A DNA stretch of 64,000 nt from Areca catechu (Eukaryota; Streptophyta; Magnoliopsida; Arecales; Arecaceae), in contig CM038052.1 in the NCBI GenBank assembly GCA_021397845.1, forward strand, positions 39,912,449 through 39,976,448, given 5' to 3'. Numbering within the stretch: the stretch's first letter is position 1; every line of letters begins with the position of its first letter. Positions 46,258 through 54,859 of this stretch are shown one piece after another. The notes beneath the pieces are model-generated. The model was not told where the DNA came from and did not search any database. It saw nothing but the letters and a program-made list of their open reading frames with translations. The position numbers were made by a program, and so were the translations under genes.

Positions 46258-46302
46258 ATTTGGTATCAGAGCTTTATCCCGCATCAATTTTGGTATCAAA
46301 GC
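46258..46302 (+). promoter_or_regulatory. Duplicated primer binding site of Gypsy4
   Basis: TGGTATCAGAGC at 46261-46272 directly follows the LTR. A second U5-like end TTTATCCCGCATCA (46273-46286) and a second primer site TGGTATCAAAGC (46291-46302) come next. The first fits initiator-Met tRNA perfectly, the second with one change. Confidence 0.8.
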
Positions 46303-47577
46303 ATGTTTAGGGCTAGTTTTTGCATCTTATCATTCCCATACATGGTCTGTTATTTTTTCTGTTTCTATATATAGGTAGATCAAAAAATTTTGATTTTTCT
46401 TTTGTTAGATCCTGCATAATTTTTAGTATTTTTAGAAATCTTTTCATGATTTATTTCTATCAGTAAAAGTTTTTTCATGCCTATTTTCATTTGCCCTAGA
46501 AAATCTCTGCATCCTATTCTGCATTAGGAGTCCAAGTTTAGGCCTAGTTTCCCATCTTAGAGTTATTGTTTTTATCTGATTTCTGGACTGAGTAACCAAT
46601 GAGTCATCCTCTATTTTACTGATATTTTTCTTGATTTTTATTAATCTAAAAACAGTAAGGAAACCTACTTCCTAGAAACCCTAACCTGAATTATGTTTTT
46701 TCCTACACCCAATTAGATACTCTAGGTTTTTCATCATCATAGCATTTTTGTTTTGCATGAAATTTGGAATAAATCATAATCACATGTCATTCTATGTTCT
46801 TTAAATTTTTAAAATTTTTTTTGTATTGAAATCCATGCTAATTTCTGTATCAAACCAAACCCTAATTTCAGTTTCTGCATATCTCACTAAACTAAACCTA
46901 ATCAACTACCAAACCCCTCCCAACCCAGGCCAATTTTGTTTGATAACCTAACCAACTTAAATTTAAGCTGAAACTTCATAAAAGAGACAAATTTTCTTTT
47001 ATTTTCTAGAGTGTTTTAGATTGCATCAGGTTTCATAGTATGTTCATCATCTCATTAAATCAATCTTAAGGGCAATTTTACTTTCTCAGATCATGGCAGG
47101 AGGTTATTACCTGTCCTGGGCCCAAAACAACCCCCTTGCATTCTAACCCAAATCTTAATTAAAATTAATTAGACTTAATTTGCCCTGGTGGGCTAGGTGA
47201 CACTAACTGGTCGGGTTCGAACCGTGTGGGACAACTAGTGCATTTAATCTTGTGTCTATTACTGAAATCTGGTGTCTAAGGCTGAGGGTCCAGAGTCAAA
47301 CGACCTAAGTGATGTTGTGATTTTTAATTGGGTCCCTGCGAAAGTAGGGGAGGCTCCCACATTCCCACCCTCTACCTGGCCAGAGGAAGGATTAGCTGCT
47401 GGGTTAAGTGCAAGTTGAGCTGACCCACTCAGTTTTGACTCTAGGTCTAGGAAACCTTAGTTTGTACTAACCTTTGCATGCTTGGCTGCATCATTTCACC
47501 TTGATTGTTTGCTTGTTTGCATGACCACTAGACTAGGAACCCAATACCAACAGTCTAAACCCCAACCCAGTTCAACC
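46303..47577 (+). other. Gypsy4 leader without gene
   Basis: AT-rich leader. The end (47260-47540) has the GGTGTCTAAGGCTGAGGGTCC and CTACCTGGCC words also found in the Gypsy2 leader near 22800-22930, so the two elements are related. No gene seen. Confidence 0.6.
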
Positions 47578-48780
47578 ATGGAATCCCATCTAGAAGCCCT
47601 CATAAAAGCCATGGGTGAACAATTGAACCATAAGCTTGACCAACTGATCTAATCAAGTAATCAAGCAATTCATAGTTTTGACCAAGTATGAGACCAATTA
47701 AGAATCCTAGGCAAGACCCATAGAGTTGAACCCTTGCCCTATAGACCCCAGGAACCTATAGTCCCTAGATATGAACCCAATAGTGACCCACTATCCCTTA
47801 GTCGACTTGAACCCCATAGGATTAGAACCCCTAGATATGAGCCTAGTGTTAGTCCACATCCCTTTTGTCAACCTAAACCCTTTAGGACTAGTGCCCCTAG
47901 CCCAGGATCAGATCCTAACTAGCCCGGTACCACTATGGCCCGTAGAGGGGATAGAGGCAAGTTTGTAGAGGTTCAGAGGAGTTCCAATCCCCCGAGAGTG
48001 TGTTTTAGATGTCACAAACCAGGCCATTTTATTAGCTAGTGTCCAGTTAGCACCCTACACCTAGGTGAGTTAGATAAAGATGAGTATGAACCTATTGTTG
48101 AGCCTAGTATTAGTCAGGAACCCCTTAGTCAATCCACCCCCATCCTAGTCATTAGTCAATATTTCTTTAGCCAACCCCCTCCTACTATCCCATTGGTTCA
48201 CAAAGCTGATATTGAAGAGGAAGGATATGAAGCTGACATGAGCTTAGTGGAATAGTATGAGGAAGAAGAAGAGGAGTTATCTATAGAAGACCTAGAATTA
48301 GTTGACCAGGTATATACCCAGGTAGAAGGCAACCTAGAATTTGTTGACCCAGTAGATTCCCAGGTAAAAGCCAATCCAAAGTTAGTTGACCCTGACCCCA
48401 CCTAAACTGAACCTGTAATGGAAGACCAATTAGAGGAAGAGAACCCAGATATTACTATTAAGATCTTATCTGAGGAGCCACTAGAAGAAAGCCCAATTGT
48501 AGAGTCTAGTCCTTTGATTCAAGAACCAGAATAATTTATTAAAGACCTGATCTCTTTAAATCAACACCCTCAGGATGAAGTCACTCCATTAACCCTAATT
48601 GAAGATCTCTTCCCTGAAATTAGTGACCCATCCTTCCATTATACAAATCCAGTAGATGTACATCAATCCCATAAGGTCAACCTTATTAGTCTAGGACTAA
48701 TCCCTGACATCCCTTCTTACATTCTATTCTATCCAATCAACCCTGAACCCTTTTCTTACTTCTACCCTACCAGACTAACC
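47578..48780 (+). pseudogene. gag: Gypsy4 gag lacking the core domain
   Basis: The start is ATG at 47578 (MESHLEALIKAMGEQLNHKL). Pro-rich text with repeated PRYEP words follows (47734-47922). It then goes straight to the zinc knuckle at 48001-48042, CFRCHKPGHFIS, a stop, and C. The usual core (VDWE... to the RL-rich helices seen in Gypsy2 and Gypsy3) is absent. A long acidic region follows with repeated LVDQVYTQVEGN and FVDPVDSQVKAN words. Stops occur at about 47650, 47689, 47920 and 48255. Confidence 0.78.
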
Positions 48781-49140
48781 CTGAACCCACTTCTTATTTT
48801 CTACCTTTTTATGAAACTTTTCCTAATTTTCTCATTATTAGATTGCATTTTATAGAAGTTTGCATGTTGCATACATTCATTGTACTTATTAGGTTTGCAT
48901 CTTACTTCTTGCATACCCTCTGGCATTTACTAGAAGTTCATTGTAAGTTTTCATGTGCATGTCAAACCAGGGTCAAACTGAGAGAACCTATAGTCTATTA
49001 GGTTTAGGCCTAGAAGAGTCCAATAAAGTTCCTTTCAATAGAAATGCATAGTTGAGTCTGCATTTTTGTTAGGTGTCAGTACAAGTCAAGTGCATCATTC
49101 GCATTAAGCATTAATTTTGAATCAAACTAGCTAATTCCCG
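48781..49140 (+). other. Gypsy4 region spanning the pol deletion
   Basis: AT-rich noncoding stretch between the gag remnant and the integrase tail. It contains no protease or RT motif, and the deletion junction must lie here or just beyond. No gene seen. Confidence 0.55.
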
Positions 49141-49630
49141 AAAAGAGAGGCAAGAGATTTAATGTAGGAGATTCTGTTATGGTCAAGAAGCTTCATGCTC
49201 ACAGAGCTGGACCCTTTCGAGTGATAGAGAAGGTAGGATCCAATGCTTATATGCTAGATTAGCCCTCGAATTTTGACATTAGCTCTACCTTCAATATTGC
49301 TAACTTGGTTAAGTATAGGGAACCGGTAGCAATTTCTAGTGAGGTTTTGAACCTACTCCATCCTTTGAGAGCGAACTTACCCCAGAGTGTCCACTTATAA
49401 ATTAGCCTGGAAGAGGTGAACGGATCGAGCGTATCCTAGATGATCAAGCTATCACGATCCGGGGCCGCAGTTATCAATGCTACCTGGTCTGTTGGCATAG
49501 TCGACCAGAATCTAACGATTCATGGATTACTTGAGAGGACTTGCAGTGCCTCAACCCAGACCTCCTTGAGCGATACCAGAGCTAGAGTGACCCTTACTCG
49601 ACGGAGTCGAGTTCCTCTCACCCCGAAAGA
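49100..49630 (+). pseudogene. pol: Gypsy4 integrase C-terminus with chromodomain
   Basis: KRFNVGDSVMVKKLHAHRAG, then PFRVIEKVGSNAYMLD with a stop, then DISSTFNIANLVKYREPVAI. The chromodomain reads ERILDDQAITIRGRSYQCYL, VCWHSRPESNDSWIT, a stop, EDLQCLNPDLLERYQS. It starts at nearly the same integrase position as the tail kept in Gypsy3. Confidence 0.82.
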
Positions 49631-51085
49631 ATTGATAGGGACATCAGGTCAACCTTGGTTTACTATGGATCCCTGAGTTTTGAGTCCCTAGCCATGATGC
49701 AAATTTTGTCTTTGAGTCCAATAATTTGCCTATGTTAGCCATTTGAGTTTTGTATTTGGGCCTTAAGTTTGTTTTTCAGGCCTTGTTACACTTGAGTCTA
49801 TATTTTGGTCCCTGAGTCCTGTTTAGGGCCTTTCTACAATTGAGTCCTGTAATTAGAGTATTGAGTCAAGTTTTGGATGCTTAGTGAGTCTTATGAGTTC
49901 TGTAAGTTTTGAGTTTTATGCATTCAGTCCAATTTTATAAGTCTTATATTAAGTCCAGTCCAATTTTGTAAGAAGACTCAAGTCACTTATAAAGCCAGTT
50001 AGCATAATACTACAACTACTACATTAAATCCAGTCATCCACATAATTGTGCCACTTGGGAAGCATAGAAGGATTCTTGGAGCTATCATTGAAGACCTGGA
50101 TGACAAGTATATCAGCCCACCATGAGAAGATGGACAACCGAAAGAAATCCTAAAAGACCCAGCCCAGCACTGAAGTAGACCGCCCAAAGCCCAAAACCCC
50201 AAAGTTCTTCATATGGTGCCCCACCTTATGGTCACCCTCCATATGGCTCCCCCTTATGATTACCCCCCTTGGACAAAGTCAAAGAGAAGGAGAAGACAAA
50301 GTCAAAGAGGAGGAGAGGAGTAATCCTAGTTGGGAGAAGAAATTTGAACCTATTTGCGAGAGGACTTGTGGAAGAGTTTGTAAAGGAAAAAGAAGACCAT
50401 GTAAAATCTCTTGTATGCCCTAACTTGTATGCCTATATAAAGGCCCCTTCCCCCCCTCATGTATTATTACTGATTATTGATGAATGAATTATTCTTGAGT
50501 TCCTCAAAATTATGTGTGAAGTTTTCTGTATAATTTAGGGTATCTGTGTGATCCCTGCGCCCCGCCTCCAAGCTAACAGCCTCTTCATCTTCCTAGCCGC
50601 TCCTCTTCCTTCTCTTCCTTCCCTTCTTCTTTTAGTGATTTAACTTTTTTTCTTCTTTATTTTCTAACCCTTGAATGGTGATTTACAGGTCCCTTAGAGT
50701 TCACGAATCCAGGATTCCAATCGACAAGCTTTCGGGTCATTGGATTGAAAGCCGCGAATCCGCAGGGTCGATAACTTTATTTTCTAGGCCACATCCATCG
50801 AGCATATAGAGCAAACTCTTCATGGGTCAATCTTCAAATCTCTACCAGGTACACCTTTTAGACTCATCAGGTAGCTGTATTGCAGAAGAGCTAGTCTTAA
50901 TCAGGGCTTCTTAGCCTTGGCGGTCCTGTTTCTTCACTTGTAGGATCTATTTGTGCATGCATCAGCTTCTAGAATTTCTATAGAATTTCCTACTTCTAAT
51001 CTTGGCTTGAAGTTCAGGATATAAACTCCTAATTTAATGCTTAATACATGAAAAATAATTGGCATGCATGAATAGTTTTGCATCA
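49631..51085 (+). repeat. Gypsy4 3' LTR
   Basis: TGATAGGGACATCAGG to AGTTTTGCATCA, 1455 bp. TATATAAAGGCCCC near 50431 is the TATA box. The U3 includes a purine-rich duplication (GACAAAGTCAAAGAG twice, 50272-50310). Confidence 0.88.
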
Positions 51086-51247
51086 CCCCATCTAGTGCTA
51101 AACTCAAATCTAGGCTAAGCTAAAATCCAAAGTATCTAAGGCCCCAACTAGGACTAGAAATAGATATCTTAGATCCAAACCTTTGAAGACTAAGACATCC
51201 TTCACTATTTTAGAATTGACTCTTCCTCTAGTGAGGAAGAAGAGTAG

Positions 51248-52204
51248 TTGTTGTATGTTTTTACTATTTCCTTTTGATGTATCTTATAAGAAGAACACTT
51301 CTTGTATTTTGATGCAATGAAATGTCTTTTTTGCAACTATCTTGTACTTCCTTTTATAGTAATGAAATGTCTTTTTTGCACAGCAATGTGTAATGAAATG
51401 TTGTTATATCATGTTTGATATCTTTAATTACCTTAATAAGGGGGAGAATTTTATTGAATAATAGCAATTGTAAAAATTCTATGAGAAAGTGAAATTATCT
51501 CAAACAATGTTATTGATCTTCTTATGCTATTTAAAAGGGAATGTAATTTGTTTTTGAACCCTTTTTTGATTAATAACAAAAAGGGGGAGTAATTGTATGT
51601 GTGCATGGAAAATAGCATGTAATGTATATGCATGGAACTGGAAAACTTGCAAACTTTTTTTGGCAAATCTATTGTTTATGTGCATGGTTGTGCATGAAAT
51701 AGGGGAGTTATCCCTGTTACTCAAAATTTACTTAAATTTGCTATGATCATAACTTGCTCAATTTGCTCTGATCATAACTTGCTCTGATTCATCTCTAGCT
51801 TCTAATCTAATAGCTCTGATACATTCCTGCTAACTCTGAGCTTTAACACATTTCTACTACATTTAATAGCTCTGATAGTAGCTTTGATACATTCTTGCTA
51901 AATTTAATACCATTTACTACTATAAACTCTGATACATTTTGATATTTTACTTGCCTTGATACATAATTGACTTCAATTCATAATAGGCAAAAACAGCTTT
52001 TGATAAAAATTTACTCTGATACACATTAGTTCCAATGTAAAAGCTTTGATATTTTGTTGATAAGCTATGATACTCTTTGATACATACTGATATATCTGTT
52101 TAAAGTCATACACAAGTTACTTTGAGATGTTTAAATGTTTATATACTCATAATTGTAAAGTTTTTTCATGCTCAATATTTTGTCATCATCAAAAAGGGAA
52201 AGAT
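51248..52204 (+). promoter_or_regulatory. Copia2 3' untranslated region with polypurine tracts
   Basis: No gene. Polypurine tracts occur at 51437-51447 (TAAGGGGGAGA), 51578-51590 (AAAAAGGGGGAGT) and 52191-52203 (AAAAAGGGAAAGA), the last directly before the LTR. From about 51764 to 52095 the word CTCTGATAC or CTTTGATAC and fragments of it recur roughly a dozen times. Confidence 0.72.
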
Positions 52205-53708
52205 TGTTGACCCCTGGAATGATTTTGATGATAACCAAATATTGGAGCATGTATTTAATTACTAACTCTTTCCAAGTATTTTCTAAGTTTTTGTAGGATG
52301 TCTTAAATGAAAGACCACTCTTCCTACAACCTTGGTGTATGACAAGTTTATTTTGTAGAACTGTATTATGTAATGTATAGCCCAAAGAAAAATTAACTAT
52401 ATATTTATGAAAATGGGCTATCTCTATGTATTTTTTGAGTTTAAATCTCTTAGACTTAACTTTGATGGAGTTGGAGAGCTTCTGGACTTTTTGAATGCCT
52501 TTGGAAGAATTCTGAGAAGTTTGAAAGTTTTTGGAGACAAGTCACTAGAGCCGACTCATTGTAGAAGAGCCGACTCGAAGTCTGGCATGGCATGAAGTAT
52601 TCTGGCATCCAGACATTCGAGTCGATTCAAGAATGAAGAGTTGACTCTGGCAGAGTGTGATTTCTAAAGTTCTGAGAATTTGAGGTAACTCAAGTTAGAA
52701 GAGTCAACTCGACTAGAGTGAAAATTTCTCAGACAGACAGCCGAGCCGACTCATGTATTGAAGAGCCGACTCTTCGAGTATTCAGAAAATCTCAGTTCTG
52801 AAGAACCAGCTAGGTGAGCCGACTTGACCAGAGTGAAGTTTTGACCTACCTGAGGAACCAAGCCGACCCGAATGACTGTTCAAGGTGAGTAACGGCTAGT
52901 TCCAGAACTTTCTTTTTGAATCCAAAACAGTCTCCAATGATCATATTTCAAATCCCAACGATCTACAATGGCTATAACCTCCTAAAATTATTTAAGGGAA
53001 ATATATTTAAGGGATTTGAATCACTTTTGAAAGCATACATAAGAAATAGATGAGCAGTGAATGAAAAATTAATGAGTTTGTGAAAGAACACTCAAGAGAG
53101 CATTCAAGAGTACACCTAACTTTCATATGAATTTTTGAGGCATTGATTGAAGAAGCTTGAAGCCTTGAAGAGCATTCAAAGAGCAATCAAGAGGGCTTCT
53201 CAAGTGTTACAATTGCAACCATTCGGCAACTTCGGTTTGTCATAGAGTTGCTTTGAATTTTCTATTCTTTGTTTAAATTGTTCCAAGTATAGTAGGAGCT
53301 ATGACTTGGATTTGTAAAGGTTTTTGGTAAGCCTATGAAAACCAAGAGTGGGTTGTTAGTGAGCCTAGTTAAAACTAACATTGTATTGGATTTTTGGTGA
53401 GCCCGGGATAAAACCAAGTTTGGGTTTTGGATTTTGAGCCCATGAAAATAATCCAGCTGTATTCCGAGGATGAATATAGTGAAAATCCCAAGTGGTATCT
53501 TGGGTAGTGGATGTAGGAGCTAGGTTGCTCCGAACCATTATAAATTCTATTATATTTGTGATTGTGTTTCTTGTGTTATTATTTGCTTCCATATTAGTTA
53601 TTTAACTCACAGCACATTCCACACTACGAACTTTGAAAAGGAGCACATACTTGCAAAAATTTTAATTACCCAATTCACCCCCCTCTTGAGTAAGCCACTT
53701 GGGCAACA
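52205..53708 (+). repeat. Copia2 3' LTR
   Basis: TGTTGACCCCTGG to CTTGGGCAACA, 1504 bp, matching the 5' LTR. A segment in the palindrome cluster near 52800-52870 is about 40 bp shorter than at 29400-29515. Confidence 0.92.
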
Positions 53709-53826
53709 CACTTTCTTTAGATTCATTTGCTCTCTAAGCATGAATCATGCTGATATGTGGTAGAATCATTACTCATTTTTAGATTATTGATTTCATAGTT
53801 TAAAGTTCCATTTTTATACCGCATCA
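53709..53826 (+). repeat. Gypsy2 3' LTR, last part
   Basis: It resumes with CACTTTCTTTAGATTC and ends ATACCGCATCA, matching 21919-22017 of the 5' LTR. TTACT at 53827-53831 is the target duplication. Confidence 0.9.
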
Positions 53827-54769
53827 TTACTGGTGGATGGAGAAGAAGCTGTCGGCCCCTTGCAATACCTTTCGACAAGCATCGAAGTGTGCCACAAACT
53901 TCCTTTCCAACTGTGCAAAGGAGTCAATGCTCTCAGGCTCAAGGCAGGTGTACCAGACTCGAGCAGCCTTTCGAAAAATGGCTGGAAAGGCAATGCAGAG
54001 AAGGGCATCAGTTGCCTTTTGGACTCTCATAAGTGCCTTATAGCTCTCTAGGTGATCTAGGAGGTTGGTGGTCCCAGCATAGAGATCCACCTGAGGCAAG
54101 CCGAACTAGTTGGGAATCGATTCCTCTTGAATCTTTTGGAAGAAAGGGGGTGGGCATCATAGCCCATGGGCTCACGCGAGGAGCCCTGTAAATTGACAAA
54201 CTAACGGGATAGCCCGGTCAGCTTGCACTCTTATTCCTCCAAGCATCTCTCAGCCTGATGCCTGATAGCCTCGTCGGTGGACCCTTCTGCCAAGGTTGTT
54301 AGAGGAGATGAAGATATGGGTCGGAGGAGATCATGCCGGGGGCCTTGCCATGATGACGATTGCAGTGCCTTGAGGCAACATGGTCTGGGGCCGGGGATCA
54401 ACTCTCCTGGTCTGCTAAATTGCTTTACTGTCTCTTTCTTGGGGTTGGAAGGCTTCCTCGATGGTATGATGCGGTCCGTGGGTCTGACGGCCTTTCTTGG
54501 AAGGATCGCAAGCTACCACAGTGCCCGATGGCTTGAGCCGTGGGAGTCCCGAGCTGCTACTAGATTACTAGGGACCGATATTGATGGTGCAACTGTCGCA
54601 CCACCGTAGTCAGGGTCTGAACCTACTGGATGAGTGCAGCAAGTTGGAGATCCGTCGGAGCTGATGGTGGTGGAGCAGGGAGTTCCCTCTCCGGGCTGTG
54701 TAGATCCCCATGGGGAGGAGGATCCCCCACACGGCTAATGGAGGCTACCCGTGCGCATGTCACCACTAT
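53827..54769 (-). pseudogene. gag: Gypsy1 gag, N-terminal part
   Basis: On the minus strand, the start equivalent to the Gypsy5 MVVTCGREAS reads IVVTCARVAS (ATA instead of ATG at about 54769). ERELPAPPPSAPTDLQLAAL follows, with a stop. The core gag domain is open at 54099-53827: DLYAGTTNLLDHLESYKALM, RKAARVWYTCLEPESIDSF and LERKFVAHFDACRKVLQGAD. It ends at a TAA that overlaps the TTACT site where Gypsy2 inserted. The rest of gag is at 20060-20775. Confidence 0.84.
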
Positions 54770-54814
54770 GTCACCGGCGGAGCTATTTGAGCAGCGAGGG
54801 ACTGGCTTGACTCG

Positions 54815-54859
54815 GTTGCCCCCTTCCTAGCACATCAATCTATTACTGCCTAGATCACC
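54815..54859 (-). other. Gypsy1 primer region and last bases of its 5' LTR
   Basis: On the minus strand, GCAGTAATA then GATTGATGTGCTAGG then AAGGGGG aligns with the LTR end and primer region of Gypsy5 (60275-60306: GGTAATA, GATTGGCACACCAGG, TAGGGGG). So only about 19 bases of the Gypsy1 5' LTR (54841-54859) survive before Copia3 begins. Confidence 0.72.

Larger units (their letters stand above)
45020..51085 (+). mobile_element. Gypsy4: rearranged non-autonomous chromovirus with an inverted left end
   Basis: CCCCA at 45015-45019 and 51086-51090 brackets the element, and the Copia2 ORF3 frame continues across the single site. The right LTR is 49631-51085. The left side is abnormal: 45020-45489 is an inverted piece of another LTR family (family A R-U5 with primer site), joined in the middle of the expected left LTR, of which only 45490-46257 remains. 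Inside are a gag without its core domain, and an integrase tail with chromodomain; protease, RT, RNase H and the integrase core are missing. Confidence 0.87.
37122..51247 (+). pseudogene. Copia2 ORF3 (env-position ORF), split by Gypsy3 and Gypsy4
   Basis: Three pieces remain: 37122-37147 (start MARKRARHV), 43491-45019 and 51091-51247. The basic start continues in the second piece as RKRRSKRREEE, a likely nuclear localisation type of segment. A conserved block follows with LGLKIGEWIKAQGWSDFYSL, TYPNLVRTFYENLT and MRLLHNMISRIFLPRIGRFD, then VKACLPYGMVFTLLFQHFG. The tail is acidic and Pro/Ser-rich and ends DSSSSEEEE before the TAG at 51245-51247. Stops at about 43597, 43957, 44268 and 44562 break it. 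The block matches Copia1 ORF3 (5238-6073). I see no clear transmembrane segment, so an envelope role is doubtful. Confidence 0.75.
28809..53708 (+). mobile_element. Copia2: Sirevirus-type element in the Gypsy2 3' LTR
   Basis: LTRs 28809-30351 and 52205-53708 flank gag, protease, integrase, RT, RNase H and a third ORF. CACTT is repeated at 28804-28808 and 53709-53713, and the intact Gypsy2 LTR at about 21919 shows the single original copy. The first 70 or so bases of the two LTRs differ at only two places, both transitions. Its 24.9 kb length is due to three insertions: a solo LTR (32228-33729), Gypsy3 (37148-43485) and Gypsy4 (45020-51085). Confidence 0.92.
20776..53826 (+). mobile_element. 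Gypsy2: Tekay-like chromovirus inserted in Gypsy1 gag
   Basis: LTRs are 20776-22017 and 27668-28808 plus 53709-53826, the latter split by Copia2. TTACT is present at 20771-20775 and 53827-53831. Gypsy1 gag reads on across this point when the insert is ignored, which proves the borders. Gag, protease, RT, RNase H, integrase and a C-terminal chromodomain follow in order on the plus strand. The chromodomain marks it as a chromovirus, and the long integrase tail resembles the Tekay/Del clade. It is the only chromovirus here with complete domain order, but stops break it in every gene. Confidence 0.9.
9277..54859 (-). mobile_element. Gypsy1: Tat-type Ty3/gypsy backbone, split by four insertions
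   Basis: The surviving pieces are 9277-11390, 16893-20775 and 53832-54859. Read on the minus strand they give primer site, gag, protease, RT, RNase H, a second RNase H-like domain and integrase, then a minisatellite and an antisense ORF. The dual RNase H and the antisense ORF are typical of the Tat lineage. The whole order matches Gypsy5 (from 58185), a close relative. The 3' LTR is not in the window and most of the 5' LTR lies beyond Copia3. It must be the oldest element here, since everything else is inserted in it or in its inserts. Confidence 0.85.

Noticed and set aside
49631..50310. Right LTR U3 of Gypsy4 as a separate insertion missing from the left LTR
   Set aside because: The right LTR starts TGATAGGGACATCAGG right after the chromodomain, as in other chromoviruses here, so the left copy is the abnormal one.
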